The notes under the pieces are model-generated. The model saw only the letters and a list, made by a program, of their open reading frames with translations, did no database searches and was not told the DNA's origin. 64,000 nucleotides of DNA from JACVRW01 sp963812915 (GTDB lineage: Bacteria > Actinomycetota > Thermoleophilia > Solirubrobacterales > Thermoleophilaceae). The stretch covers positions 124,001-188,000 of the forward strand of contig CAWEXB010000014.1 of NCBI GenBank assembly GCA_963812915.1, given 5' to 3'. The position numbers and the translations under genes are program-made. Below, one piece after another: positions 35,826-45,253 of the stretch. Each line of letters starts with the position of its first letter. Position 1 is the stretch's first letter.

Positions 35826-36084
35826 ATCGGGTTCCGTCAGCGTGCGCGCCGCGTTCCGCCCGGCGGCCGCTCTGCGATTCGTGCACGATTTTGCCCGGGG
35901 GGCAAATCCGAGTACGAATCCGGGAGTCTTTCTCGGACCACGGCGCGCTCGCCGATTGGACTCGGGGCCATCACGGTCGCCACCGTTCAGGCGCGCACAG
36001 CGGGCGCACCGGGCGTGGGGACATGACCTCGAGCCGGCGGGCCGAACGGCCGGTCCGGCCGGGCCCGCCGTCGCGGCGAGCGTC
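35826..36084. other. Intergenic region after the MITE-like element
   Basis: Together with the element this makes a 420-bp stretch without a gene. It includes a more A/T-rich patch (ATTTTGCCCGGGGGGCAAATCC, about 35888-35909) holding the palindrome TTTGCCC-GGG-GGGCAAA. This could be a terminator for the convergent genes. Nothing else is recognised. Confidence 0.4.
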
Positions 36085-38250
36085 TCAGGGCGAGCGCGGC
36101 GCCTCCTGCGCCGCCGCCTCGGCCTCCTTCTGCCGCAGCCGCACCCGCGCGTCGAGGAAGAGTTGGCCTCCCGGTCGTGAGAGCGGATCGAGGAAGAGCA
36201 CCGCGCGTACTGTTTCGAGCGCCTCTGCCGGGCGGTCGAGCGTGCCGAGCTGGAAGCTCGCGAGTCGGAGCCAGGTCTGCGGGTCGCCTGGAAACTCGAG
36301 CACCGCCTGCTCCAATGTGCGGCGCGCCGCCGTCTCGCTGCCCGCGCTCGTCTCCGCCACGGCCCGCACCAGCAGCGGCTCGGGTGACAGCGGGTTGGTT
36401 TCGGCCGCGTCCTCGGTCTTGGCGATCGCTGCGTCGAAGTCGCGGGCGTCGATCAACTCCAGGGCGCGGTTCGTCTCCCGGTCCGAGGCCTCCGGTTGCC
36501 AGATCGCCCAGGCCAGGATGAGAGCGGTGACCGCGACGCCCACCGCCGCGACGATGCGCCCGGTGCTCGGCCGCGGCAGGTGCCAGCGGGATCCCTGAGC
36601 TGCCGGGAGGTCGACCGTCCCGCCGTCGGTCGCGACCGCGGTCACGGGCCCGCGCCCGGCCACGAAGCCCGCCGCCACCAGCGCCATCGCCGCCGGTCCG
36701 GGAACGAACCAGGTCCAATCGAGCGCCGACTGCAGTCCGAACACGATCGCCACCAACGCGAGGGCCACGATCGCCGCGCGCTCGTCATCCCAGTCTCGGC
36801 GGGGCGACGGTGGCGCGTCGCCGCGGCGGAACGGCAGCCGACGCGGATGAAGGCCGGAAGCCCGCAGCGCGGCCACGATCCAGGCGAGCAGGAGCGCGGT
36901 TGTGAGCGCCACGCCGACGAGGCCGAGGTCGGCGAGCGTCTGCGGGACGAATCCGTGCGCGTGCCGGGTGACGGTCGCATCCTTTCGATGACGCAGCCGG
37001 GCAGTGGCGAAGTTCCCGGCGCCGTAGCCCACCGCCCGCCGCTCGGCGAACACGCTGCCGGCCTCGCGCCAGTACTTCCCGCGCGTCGACGACGCGCCCG
37101 CGATGCGGCCGGCGCCTTCGGTGGGCGCGGTGTCGGTCTCGCTCGTGAGCTCGTCGACGCGGTCATCGATCGTGCCCCCGAGGCCGCGATCGCTGAAGGC
37201 GACCGAGGTCAGCGCCACCAGCGGCACGGCGCAGGCCACTACGAGAGCGACGATTCCGATCCGGCGCCGCAGCTGTACCGGCGGCAGTGCCCGGCTGAGC
37301 CCGACGTTCACCGCTATTCCCGCGAGGAGCAGCATCAGCGCCATCAACAGCACGAGCAGGCCGAACTCGCCGGCCACGCTCTCCTTCGCCGACAGCGGTT
37401 GAAGGCTCTGCGAGAACGCATCCTTCGAGAGGGCCCAGGCGGCCACCGCTCCGGCTCCCACGGCGGGGAGGAGGACGACCGGCAGGCTGCGGAGCCTCAG
37501 CGGCACGACCGCGAACCAGGCGATCGCGCCGAGGGCGGCCGCCGCGAGCGCCCCTCGCGACTGGGTGAGCAGGATGGCGAGAATGCAGGCTCCGACCGCG
37601 GGGTAGGCGAGCGCCCGTCCAATCACGGAGCCCGTGTGCCGGGAGCCGAGCCATAGCGCGGCAGGGATCGCGAGCGCCGCGGTTGTGCCGACTGCGTTCC
37701 AGTACTGGAACGGCTGACCGATGCGGTTGGACAGCTCGTTCTCGGCGATGGTCCCCGGCCAGATGCGGGAGGCGAGCGCGTAGGCGACCGCCGCGAGCGC
37801 GCCGAGCAGGATGCCCTTGAGGATCACCGGCGAGGCCTGGGGCGCAAGGCGGGCGGCGGCCACCGCGGCACCGAACGTCGCGAGGTACGCGAGCGTGCGG
37901 CCCGCCTCGATGTACGCGAGGTCAGGGACCTGCGCCCACACGACCGACAGCGCCGTGAGGGCCGCCACCGCGGCGAACAGCACCAGCGTCGTCGCGCCAT
38001 AGACCGGGCCGCGGCGCCCCCACAGAACGCCTGCCACGATCACGACGCCGCTGACGAGGACCATCAGGACCTCGACCGTGGTGGTGCGGGTGAGCTCGGT
38101 GCCCCCGGCCGCGCCGAACGCGACGCCCGCGAGGGCGCCGCCGAGGATCACGGCGCCGACGCCTGCGTTCCTGTCCCCGAGCGAGGGTCGCCAGGCGAGC
38201 CGGCGTCTGCGCTCGGTTGCGCTAGCGACGGAAGCGAGGGAGAGAGACAC
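36085..38250 (-). CDS. O-antigen ligase/polymerase-like membrane protein with TPR tail
   Basis: GTG 38250 (721 residues) is taken as start because the preceding gene ends at 38222; an in-frame start at 38301 is possible. About 11-12 membrane helices. The Wzy_C/O-antigen-ligase part contains PFQYWNAVGTTAALAIPAALWLG, LTQSRGALAAAALGAIAWF, STRGKYWREAGSVFAERRAVGYGAGNFATARLRHRK and THAHGFVPQTLADLGLVG-type residues (TRHAHGFVPQTLADLG). The last ~130 residues are extracytoplasmic TPR-like repeats (LELIDARDFDAAIAKTEDAAETNPLSPEPLLVRA). Likely polymerises or ligates the polysaccharide made by this locus. Confidence 0.88.
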   Translation of the reverse strand: MSLSLASVASATERRRRLAWRPSLGDRNAGVGAVILGGALAGVAFGAAGGTELTRTTTVEVLMVLVSGVVIVAGVLWGRRGPVYGATTLVLFAAVAALTALSVVWAQVPDLAYIEAGRTLAYLATFGAAVAAARLAPQASPVILKGILLGALAAVAYALASRIWPGTIAENELSNRIGQPFQYWNAVGTTAALAIPAALWLGSRHTGSVIGRALAYPAVGACILAILLTQSRGALAAAALGAIAWFAVVPLRLRSLPVVLLPAVGAGAVAAWALSKDAFSQSLQPLSAKESVAGEFGLLVLLMALMLLLAGIAVNVGLSRALPPVQLRRRIGIVALVVACAVPLVALTSVAFSDRGLGGTIDDRVDELTSETDTAPTEGAGRIAGASSTRGKYWREAGSVFAERRAVGYGAGNFATARLRHRKDATVTRHAHGFVPQTLADLGLVGVALTTALLLAWIVAALRASGLHPRRLPFRRGDAPPSPRRDWDDERAAIVALALVAIVFGLQSALDWTWFVPGPAAMALVAAGFVAGRGPVTAVATDGGTVDLPAAQGSRWHLPRPSTGRIVAAVGVAVTALILAWAIWQPEASDRETNRALELIDARDFDAAIAKTEDAAETNPLSPEPLLVRAVAETSAGSETAARRTLEQAVLEFPGDPQTWLRLASFQLGTLDRPAEALETVRAVLFLDPLSRPGGQLFLDARVRLRQKEAEAAAQEAPRSP

Positions 38251-38843
38251 GCGGGGTCGGGATCTTGGACAGAAGCGGGAGTCGCGCCAGAGCCGGCACA
38301 CGACCGCGCAACGCGACGACGCCGCCGACGAGCGCGAGGATGCCGAGCGCGATCAGCGCCGCCAGCAGCGGACCGGGGATCGAGTTGCTCTCGCTCGCCA
38401 GGTCGAACAATCCGTCCGACCCCGGCTTGACCGTCTCGCCGCCGACTTCGACCGCGGGCGGCTTGTCGCGGCCGTCCGGCGTGGTGAGCGCCTGAAGGTC
38501 CGCCTGGTCCTGGGCGCGCGCGGCCTGCTCCTCGGGCGTGATGGGCGCGGCGCTTCCGCCACCGCTGCCATCTCCCCCGCTGCCGGCGCCACGGTTCTCG
38601 CCCCGGTCCGAGCCGCCGGTGATCGCGGCGCTGATCACCTCGCGGCAGTCGCTGTATTCGTCGATGTCCGAAGGAAGGTTGTCGAGCGCCTTGCGTCAGT
38701 TCCTCGTTCGAGTACTTGCGGTCGAGCTGGCCGTCCTCGTTGCAGTCCTTGATCACTTGGAACGGCGTGGCGCCCGCCGGAGCCGGGAAAGCGAGCAACG
38801 CAAGCGCGGCAAGCAGAAGCAGATGTCGTGGAACTCGAGTCAC
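38222..38843 (-). CDS. Secreted/anchored protein with C-terminal membrane helix, frame change near 38695
   Basis: GTG 38843: signal peptide TRVPRHLLLLAALALLAFPAPAGA, then TPFQVIKDCNEDGQLDRKYSNEELRKALDNLPSDIDEYSDCREVISAAI after one frame change. A Gly/Ser-rich linker, then TPEEQAARAQDQADLQALTTPDG, a membrane helix (LLAALIALGILALVGGVVAL) and a basic tail. Two cysteines (KDC, SDC) probably form a disulfide. I believe homologues are widespread in Solirubrobacterales, but no function is known. Upstream of and overlapping the O-antigen ligase gene. Confidence 0.75.
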
Positions 38844-39071
38844 TTTGTGGATTCGTCCTCGGATCGGCTCGGCCGGTGGAATTGGACGGCCGGGCGACGT
38901 GTGAGGCGGGCCATGCTGGATCGTCAAACCAGACACCTTCCCCTACCAGCGGGCCAGGCTAGCAATTGGCCCGGCGGCGCCGGCGTCACGCGACCCCCCA
39001 GCGAAGAGTTCTCCCCGGGGTCCGGTCATCGTTAAACGCTTTCGACCCGCCTGGTAGGGCAAAGTTGCGGT

Positions 39072-40193
39072 GTGATTTCGGGTGGGAAGCGAGTGGCAAT
39101 CCTCGCCCCAGTGCCCGTGCCTTACCGCGAACCACTGTTCGCCGCGCTCGACGCGCGCGGGCGGATCGAGCCCCAGGTCATCTACCTCTCCGGGGTGCAG
39201 CCCGGCTGGGACCAGCGGCCCGAATGGTTCGCCCGGCGGGCGGGATATTGCAGCGAGGTGCTGAACGCCTGGCAGCGCCCACGCCCGGGACGCAGCCCTC
39301 TCGTGGTGGCCCGGGGTCTCGGGCGCGCGTTGCAGCGGGCGGCGCCCGACTGCGTCGTCAGCTGGGAGTACGGCCCCGCCACTTGGCGTGCCCTCGCCTG
39401 GTGCCGTCGGCGTCGCCGGCCGCTCGTGATCTTCAGCGAGCTGACGCCGTGGAGCGACCCCGAGCTGTCGCCGCTTCAGCGCCGGATCCACGGCCTGATA
39501 GCTCCCCGCGCCGCCGGATTCGTGGTCGCAAGCTCGCAGGGCGTCGCGCGGCTCGAGCGCCTGGGAGTAGACCCCGCGCGTGTGGAGGTGGCCCTCCAGA
39601 GCGCGGACCTCGAGCCGCTGCTCGCGCTCGAGCGCCGCGACCGTCCCCGGGGCGCTCCGGTGCGGGTGCTCAGCATCGGGCGGCTCGTGCCCGACAAGAA
39701 TCTGGCGACGCTGCTGACCGTCGTCGCCGAGGCCGGCTTCGCCGCCGGAGAGGCCGAGCTCGTCGTGCGCGGGAGCGGGCCGCTCGAGAGCGAGCTGCGG
39801 GCGTTGGCCCAGCGCCTCGGAGTGCCCGCGCGCTTCGGCGGATACGCGCCGCCCGCCGAGCTGCCGGCGGCCTACGCCGAGGCGGACGTGCTCGCGCTCG
39901 TGAGCACCTACGAGCCGTTCGGCGTGACGATGCGGGAGGGCGCGGCGGCGGGACTGCCGCTGCTGTGCAGCCGGACGGCCGGCGCCGCGGGCGACGTGGC
40001 GGTCGAGGGAGAGAACGCGCTGCTCGTGGACCCGATGCGTCGCGACGAGATCGTCGCCGCGCTCCGCCGCCTCGTGCGCGACGGCGAGCTGCGTGAGCGG
40101 CTGGCGGCGGGCAGCCGCGCCGTAACCGAGCGGCACCCGGCCGAAGCCGACGCGGAGGCATGGGAGCGGGCGGTACTGCGGGCAATCGGCTAA
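39072..40193 (+). CDS. Family-4 glycosyltransferase
   Basis: GTG start, 373 residues. GT-B fold: KRVAILAPVPVPYREPLFAALDARG at the N-terminus, then VRVLSIGRLVPDKNLATLLTVV, ELVVRGSGPLESELRALAQRLGV and the nucleotide-sugar site YAEADVLALVSTYEPFGVTMREGAAAGLPLLCSRTAGAAGDVAVEGENALLVDP with the E-x7-E type motif. The donor is not predictable. Converges with the next gene, sharing 4 bp at the stops. Confidence 0.92.
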   Translation: MISGGKRVAILAPVPVPYREPLFAALDARGRIEPQVIYLSGVQPGWDQRPEWFARRAGYCSEVLNAWQRPRPGRSPLVVARGLGRALQRAAPDCVVSWEYGPATWRALAWCRRRRRPLVIFSELTPWSDPELSPLQRRIHGLIAPRAAGFVVASSQGVARLERLGVDPARVEVALQSADLEPLLALERRDRPRGAPVRVLSIGRLVPDKNLATLLTVVAEAGFAAGEAELVVRGSGPLESELRALAQRLGVPARFGGYAPPAELPAAYAEADVLALVSTYEPFGVTMREGAAAGLPLLCSRTAGAAGDVAVEGENALLVDPMRRDEIVAALRRLVRDGELRERLAAGSRAVTERHPAEADAEAWERAVLRAIG

Positions 40194-41243
40194 GGAAGCA
40201 ACACGGGCAGGACGTCGCGCGCGAGCGTTTCCTGCACAGCGTCGGCACGGAAGGGGCGCAGCAGCTCGGCGGCGCGGCGGCGGTAGTCCTGCGCGCGTTC
40301 TGCCGGCAGCTCGAAGGCCGACCGGATCGCCCGGCCGAGCTCGGTTGGCTCGAAGCTCGCAGCCACCAGCGACGGCTCCAGCTCTCGGGCCATGCGAAGC
40401 GCCTCGAACGCGCCGCCCGACGGCACCGTCGCCAGGAGCGCTCCGTCTGCCAACGCCTCGAGTGGCGCCTGCCCGAAGTCCTCCCAGCGGGCGCCCGCGG
40501 CGAACACCCGCGCGCTCCGCAGGGCGGCCCGGAACTCGCCGGCCGCGGCCATCCCCGGCCATTCGATTCCCGGCGGCTCGGGGACCCCGGTCCGCGCGAG
40601 GTGGGCGCGTCCCCACACGGGATCGAGCCCGTAGACGCGCAGGCGGGCGCCATCATCCGCCACGCGCGCGGAGGCCCACCCGGCGACGAGCACGTCCAAC
40701 CCCTTGGCCTTCGGGTCGGGCACGTAGGCGACGGCCAGCGGCGCGCGGTCGACGGCCCCCGGGCCGGAGGGCTCCACGGTCGGCGGCACGAGCACGGCCG
40801 GAGCCGCCCCGGGCGGGAGCGCCTCGCGTCCGGCCTCGGTCCAGGGCAGCGTGAGCCGAGCGCGGCGGAGCGCCCGCCGCTCGAGCGCGTGCAGCACCGC
40901 GTTTCGACGCGCCGGGACGATTGAGGCGGGCGGGGCAGTCGAGTCGCACGGCGTAGGGCAGCTCCAAGGCCGGCGCCAGCATCGCGGCCGTGCTCGAGGA
41001 GATCACGACCGCGCGCGGGCGGCGCACGCGCAGGGCCGACGTCAGTGCGCGTCGCGCCGCGATCATCTCGACGAGGTCGTTCACCGGGTAGCCGCGCCGC
41101 AGCCGGTCGGTCCAGCCAAGTCGCACGGCCACGGCTTCGGCCGAGGCGCCCGCGCCCTCGACCTGCTCCAGGAACCGTTCGTCGGCCACGCGCCAGCCGA
41201 GCGTGGTGCCGAGCGAGACGAGCAGCAGATCGGGTCTAGACAC
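40190..41243 (-). CDS. Glycosyltransferase (GT-B type), frame change near 40905
   Basis: GTG 41243 overlaps the upstream glycosyltransferase stop by 8 bp. N-terminal part: SRPDLLLVSLGTTLGWRVADERFLEQVE, RPRAVVISSSTAAMLAPALELPYAVRLDCPARLN. After one frame change: RNAVLHALERRALRRARLTLPWTEAGREAL, PLAVAYVPDPKAKGLDVLVAGW, and FAAGARWEDFGQAPLEALADGALLATVPSGGAFEALRMARE, the donor-binding lobe. About 351 residues when joined. The substrate is unknown. Confidence 0.82.
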
Positions 41244-42315
41244 CCGCCACGCTCGCCAGCGTCCGCTCGTACCGGGCGACCATGGTCTCACCGTCGAACC
41301 TCTCGCGCTGGCGCGCGCGCCCGGCCTCGCCCATCCGGCCGGCGCGCTCGCGGTCGGACGCGAGCTCGACGAGCGCCCGCGCCGCCGCCTCGGCGTCGCC
41401 GGCCGGGACCAGGAGGCCGGTCTCGCCCTGGACCACGGCCTCGGCCATTCCGCCGATGTCGGTCACGATCACGGGACGCGCGGCCGCCATCGCCTCGAGC
41501 ACGCTCATCGGAAGCGCCTCCGCCTCGCTGGTGAGGGCCACGGCATCGGCCGCCGCCATCAGATCGGCGACGTCGTCGCGTACCCCGAGCAGCTCTACGC
41601 CGCTCCCCGCGGCGAGCCGCTCGAGCCGCGGCCGCTCCGGCCCCTCGCCGGCGACGAGGCCGCGGATCGCCGGCCGCGACCGCCTCGCGGCGTCCACCGC
41701 CCGAATGAACACACCCACTCCCTTCTCCGGTTCGAGGCGGGCCGCGCAGAGGACGGTGAAGTCGTCGCCCTCGGCCGCCCCGCGGGCGGTCGTCGGTCGC
41801 GCCGAGTCGAACACGCCGTTCGCGATCACCTCGATTCGCTCGCGCCGGTAGCCAAGGCGGGCGAGGGGTGCGATCTGGCGCCTCGTCACCGCGATCACGC
41901 GGTCGAGCCGCGGCGCGACGAGTCTCGTCAAAAGGCGCTGATGCCGGCGCATCGGAAGCAGCTCCCCCGTAGGCGTGAGCGGCGTGTGCTCGTTCACCAC
42001 GTGCGGCGCGCGGGCGCGGCTGGCGATCGCCTGGCCCACGAACTGTCCGCTCACGCCGCGGCTGATCACCACGTCCGGCCGCGGCCTGGCGAAGGCCAGC
42101 GCCCGGCGCCAGGCCCGCGGGTCGCCGCGGCGCCGCATGTGGATGCAGGCGGCGGGCACGCCGGCCGCGGTCAGCTCGTCGAACAGCCCGCCCTCCTCGG
42201 CCAGGCACAGCACGCGCGCGTCCGCGCCGCGCCGCGCGAGCGCGGGGATGAGGGTCGCCCAGTGGCGCTCGGCGCCCCCGGTTCGCATGTCGGGACACAC
42301 GAACAGGAGGCGCAT
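41236..42315 (-). CDS. Family-4 glycosyltransferase
   Basis: The 359-residue GT4 enzyme starts MRLLFVCPDMRTGGAERHWATLIPALARRG, a typical acceptor-lobe loop. The donor lobe has FTVLCAARLEPEKGVGVFIRAV, LVAGEGPERPRLERLAAGSGVELLGVRDDV and ADAVALTSEAEALPMSVLEAMAAARPVIVTDIGGMAEAVVQGETGLLVPAGD. Immediately downstream of the GT2 gene (ends abut at 42315/42316). Confidence 0.94.
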   Translation of the reverse strand: MRLLFVCPDMRTGGAERHWATLIPALARRGADARVLCLAEEGGLFDELTAAGVPAACIHMRRRGDPRAWRRALAFARPRPDVVISRGVSGQFVGQAIASRARAPHVVNEHTPLTPTGELLPMRRHQRLLTRLVAPRLDRVIAVTRRQIAPLARLGYRRERIEVIANGVFDSARPTTARGAAEGDDFTVLCAARLEPEKGVGVFIRAVDAARRSRPAIRGLVAGEGPERPRLERLAAGSGVELLGVRDDVADLMAAADAVALTSEAEALPMSVLEAMAAARPVIVTDIGGMAEAVVQGETGLLVPAGDAEAAARALVELASDRERAGRMGEAGRARQRERFDGETMVARYERTLASVAGV

Positions 42316-43173
42316 CTACGGACCCCGGCGGTGCACCGCCACCACCTCGCCCGCCGCCGAGCTCGGGAGATATGGCCGCTCGGCCAGGAAGCGCTGGGCC
42401 TCGTCGATCGCGTCCTCACGCGAATAGCCCGAGGCGACGAGTCCGGCCTCGTGGCGGACGGGGAGCGCGTCCACGACGCCCAAGCGCCAGCCCCGCTCCG
42501 CCGCCAGGGCCGCCCAGTGCAGGTCGAGTCCCCAGCCGAAGCGGAGCTTCGGGAACGGCAGCAGCTCGGTCGCCGCCTCGCGCCGGAAGCCCGTGACCGG
42601 CCCGATCTCGACGAAGCGCGTCTCCCGCACCAGCGACGCCGGGCGCCGGCGTACGACCTTCCAGGCGGAGTGGCTGCGCAGCGTCTGGGCGGGCTGAGCC
42701 AGCTGGAGGTCGAAGGCCTCGCACAGAGCGACGAAGCGGTCGAGGAAGCGGTCGGGAAGCTCGACGTCGTCGTCCACCAGCAACGTCCAGTCCGGGTCGT
42801 GGCCGGCCTCGGTGGTGTGCAGGCGGTTCAGGTTCTCGAACTTCCCGCCCGTCAGCCCCGCCGCGACCGTCTGGGCCGCGAGCCGCGGGTCGGGTTCGCT
42901 CATCGAGCCGAGCGCGATGCGCACGTCGTGCCGCTCCGAGCCGAGCGCCGGCAGCGCGTCCGCGAGGAGCGAGCCGGGCCGGTAGACGCCCATCACGAGC
43001 ACGCCGAGCGGCGTTTGACGGCTCGCGAGCCGGTCGGTCTCTCTGCGCGTGCCGGTCGCGCGGTCGGCCAGACCGAAGGCGGCCTCCCCCAGCGTGCGCT
43101 TGACCCGTCGCCAGGGCGCGCTCACGTCGCCGGCGTCACCCGAGAGGAAGCTGGCGGGCTCGGGCAGGCTCAC
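42316..43173 (-). CDS. Family-2-like glycosyltransferase
   Basis: GTG 43173 overlaps the upstream stop (GTGA); 285 residues. GT-A features: LGVLVMGVYRPGSLLADALPAL, ENLNRLHTTEAGHDPDWTLLVDDDVELPDRFLDRFV with the metal-binding DDD, and TRFVEIGPVTGFRREAATELLPFPKLRFGWGLDLHWAALA. Probably adds a sugar to the repeat unit. Donor is unknown. Confidence 0.86.
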   Translation of the reverse strand: MSLPEPASFLSGDAGDVSAPWRRVKRTLGEAAFGLADRATGTRRETDRLASRQTPLGVLVMGVYRPGSLLADALPALGSERHDVRIALGSMSEPDPRLAAQTVAAGLTGGKFENLNRLHTTEAGHDPDWTLLVDDDVELPDRFLDRFVALCEAFDLQLAQPAQTLRSHSAWKVVRRRPASLVRETRFVEIGPVTGFRREAATELLPFPKLRFGWGLDLHWAALAAERGWRLGVVDALPVRHEAGLVASGYSREDAIDEAQRFLAERPYLPSSAAGEVVAVHRRGP

Positions 43174-44039
43174 GCCGTCTCGTCCTCGTTGGCGGGACGC
43201 GGGCGCAGCGCCTCGGCGACTCGGCCCGCCGAGTGTGCCCCCATGATCACCCCCTGCGGGCACGCCCGGCGCAGCGTGTGCCAGCCGCAGCCGAGCAGCA
43301 CCCGGAGCTCTCCGGCAAGGCCGGGAGCACGGCCCCGCCGACGGTCGCTTGCGCGGGCGCCGCGACCGCGCGCGAAGGCCGAGCGCGCGAGCGGGGCGAG
43401 TCGCGAGTCGGCCGCCGTGCGGCGGTGGTCGAGGCCCGCCTCGGCCAGGTAGACGATCCGCCCGCCGGCCGTCCGCAGCCGCTCGAGCCACTCCTCCTCG
43501 TCGCCGTGCGGGCGCACGATGCGCTCGTCGAACGAGCCGATGCGTTCGACGGCGGAGCGGCGCACGGCGAAGTTGGCCCCCCACACCACCTCGGCCGGCC
43601 GGTCCTCGGGGCCCAGGTCGAGCGTGGTGATCGGCGGCTCCTCGCGTCCACAGCCGCGCGGCGCGCTGCCCTCGAGGCGGGCTCGTATCGGACCACCGAA
43701 CGCCTCGGCCTCGGGGTTGCGCTCGGCGCCGGCGGCCAGCGCCTCGAGCCAGCCGGGCGGCGCCTCGACGTCGTCGTCGACAAGCGCGAGGAGCGGCGCG
43801 CGGCTCTCGCGGATACCGGTGTTGCGGGCCGCGTTGAGGCTGCGCCGTTCGCCGTGGCTCACGCAGCGCACTCCCACCCGTGCAGCGAGCTCACGGGTCG
43901 CGTCGGTGGCCCCGTCGTCGACGACGAGGATCTCGTAAGGGGTCCGCGTGCGCTGGCGGAGGAGCGAGTCGAGCGTGACCTCGAGGTACGCCGAACGGCC
44001 GCGCGTGGGGACCACGACCGTCACCGCGGGCGTGTCCAT
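43170..44039 (-). CDS. Family-2 glycosyltransferase
   Basis: The 289-residue GT-A enzyme starts MDTPAVTVVVPTRGRSAYLEVTLDSLL. It has EILVVDDGATDATRELAARV, RNTGIRESRAPLLALVDDDVEAPPGWLEAL (DxD-type DDD) and VVWGANFAVRRSAVERIGSFDERIVRPHGDEEEWLERL. First gene of a four-gene minus-strand glycosyltransferase operon (44039 to 40190). Only 20 bp separate its start from the divergent gene at 44060. Confidence 0.94.
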   Translation of the reverse strand: MDTPAVTVVVPTRGRSAYLEVTLDSLLRQRTRTPYEILVVDDGATDATRELAARVGVRCVSHGERRSLNAARNTGIRESRAPLLALVDDDVEAPPGWLEALAAGAERNPEAEAFGGPIRARLEGSAPRGCGREEPPITTLDLGPEDRPAEVVWGANFAVRRSAVERIGSFDERIVRPHGDEEEWLERLRTAGGRIVYLAEAGLDHRRTAADSRLAPLARSAFARGRGARASDRRRGRAPGLAGELRVLLGCGWHTLRRACPQGVIMGAHSAGRVAEALRPRPANEDETA

Positions 44040-44059
44040 CGGCCGGATAGCGTAGTCCC

Positions 44060-45253
44060 ATCACTCTCCGTGTCCTCGTCGTACACAACCGCTACCGCGT
44101 CGAGGGGGGCGAGGAGCGCTCCGTCGAGCTCCAGCTGCGGGCCCTGAAGCGGGCAGGCGTGGAGCATTCGCTGCTCGAGCGGAGCTCCGCGGACGTCGGC
44201 CGTGCCGGCGCCGCGCGCGCGTTGCTGCGAGGGGGCCACGACGAGGAGGACGTCGCCGCGGCGGTGCGCGAGCTCGGCGCCGACGTCGTCCACGTCCACA
44301 ACATGCTGCCGCTCGTCGGCCCGCGAGGGCTCGCGGCCGCGCGCGACGCGGGCGCGGCGGTGGTGCTCCACCTCCACAACGCGCGCCTCTTCTGCGCGAT
44401 CGGGGTGGCGTCGCGCGACGGCGGCCCCTGCTTCCGTTGCCGCGGGCGCCTGACCCTCCCGGGCCTGGCGCTCAACTGCCGCGGCTCGTTGCCGGAGGCC
44501 GCCGTGTACGCGACCGCGCTGGCGCTCCACCAGCGGGCGGTCTTCCGGGCGGTCGACCGCTTCCTGGCGCCGAGCCGCTACGCCGTCGGGCAGCTGGCGC
44601 TCCTCGGCGTGCCCGGCGAGCGGCTCGATCAGCTGCCGCACTACCTTCCCGACGAGGCGTTCGCCGAGCGCTCGCGCGCCGGGGAGGGGAGCTACGCGCT
44701 CATCGCCGCGCGGCTCTCGGTCGAGAAGGGGATCGACACGGCGATCGAGGCGGCAGCCCGCGCCGGCGTGCCGCTCTGGGTGGCCGGCGAGGGCCCGGCC
44801 GCCGCGGACCTGGCCGCGCAGGCGCGCCGGCTGGCCGCCTCGGTTGAGCTGCTCGGACGGGTGGGCCGCGACGAGCTCGCCGGCCTCTTGGCGGGGGCGG
44901 GCGCGGTGCTGATGCCCTCGCGCTACCACGAGTTCTCGCCCTACTCGGCGCTCGAGGCGATGGCGGCGGGGGTGCCCGTGGTCGCGTCGCGGCTCGGCGG
45001 CCTGCCCGAGCTGATCGGCGAGGAGCGTTGCATCCCGCCGAACGATCCCGAGGCGCTGGCGGGCCGGCTGAGCGAGCTCTGGGCCGACCCGTCCCGTCGC
45101 GCCGCCGAGGGCGAGGCGCTGATGGCTCGGGCGCGGGAGCGGCATGGGGAGGGGCGGTACACGCAGGAACTACTGGGCATTTACGAGCGATCTCGGCTCC
45201 GTCCGGTGTCGTGTGGACGATCCGGGCATGGCTCAGAACTTTCTTGCCTGTGA
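44060..45253 (+). CDS. Family-4 glycosyltransferase with apparent ATC start
   Basis: The conserved N-terminus LRVLVVHNRYRVEGGEERSVELQLRALKRAG is in frame but has no ATG/GTG/TTG before an upstream stop. The codon where MTLRVLV would begin is ATC (44060), one base from ATG. Starting instead at GTG 44159 would delete the first Rossmann strand. The rest is standard: VVHVHNMLPLVGPRGLAAARDAGAAVVLHLHN, FRCRGRL, YALIAARLSVEKGIDTAIEAAARAGV and MPSRYHEFSPYSALEAMAAGVPVVASRLGGLPELIGEE. The last ~20 residues run into the IS-like sequence at 45228. Confidence 0.88.
   Translation: MTLRVLVVHNRYRVEGGEERSVELQLRALKRAGVEHSLLERSSADVGRAGAARALLRGGHDEEDVAAAVRELGADVVHVHNMLPLVGPRGLAAARDAGAAVVLHLHNARLFCAIGVASRDGGPCFRCRGRLTLPGLALNCRGSLPEAAVYATALALHQRAVFRAVDRFLAPSRYAVGQLALLGVPGERLDQLPHYLPDEAFAERSRAGEGSYALIAARLSVEKGIDTAIEAAARAGVPLWVAGEGPAAADLAAQARRLAASVELLGRVGRDELAGLLAGAGAVLMPSRYHEFSPYSALEAMAAGVPVVASRLGGLPELIGEERCIPPNDPEALAGRLSELWADPSRRAAEGEALMARARERHGEGRYTQELLGIYERSRLRPVSCGRSGHGSELSCL

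Noticed and set aside
41203..43452. 749-codon plus-strand open frame
   Set aside because: Antisense to three glycosyltransferase genes whose active-site motifs are intact.
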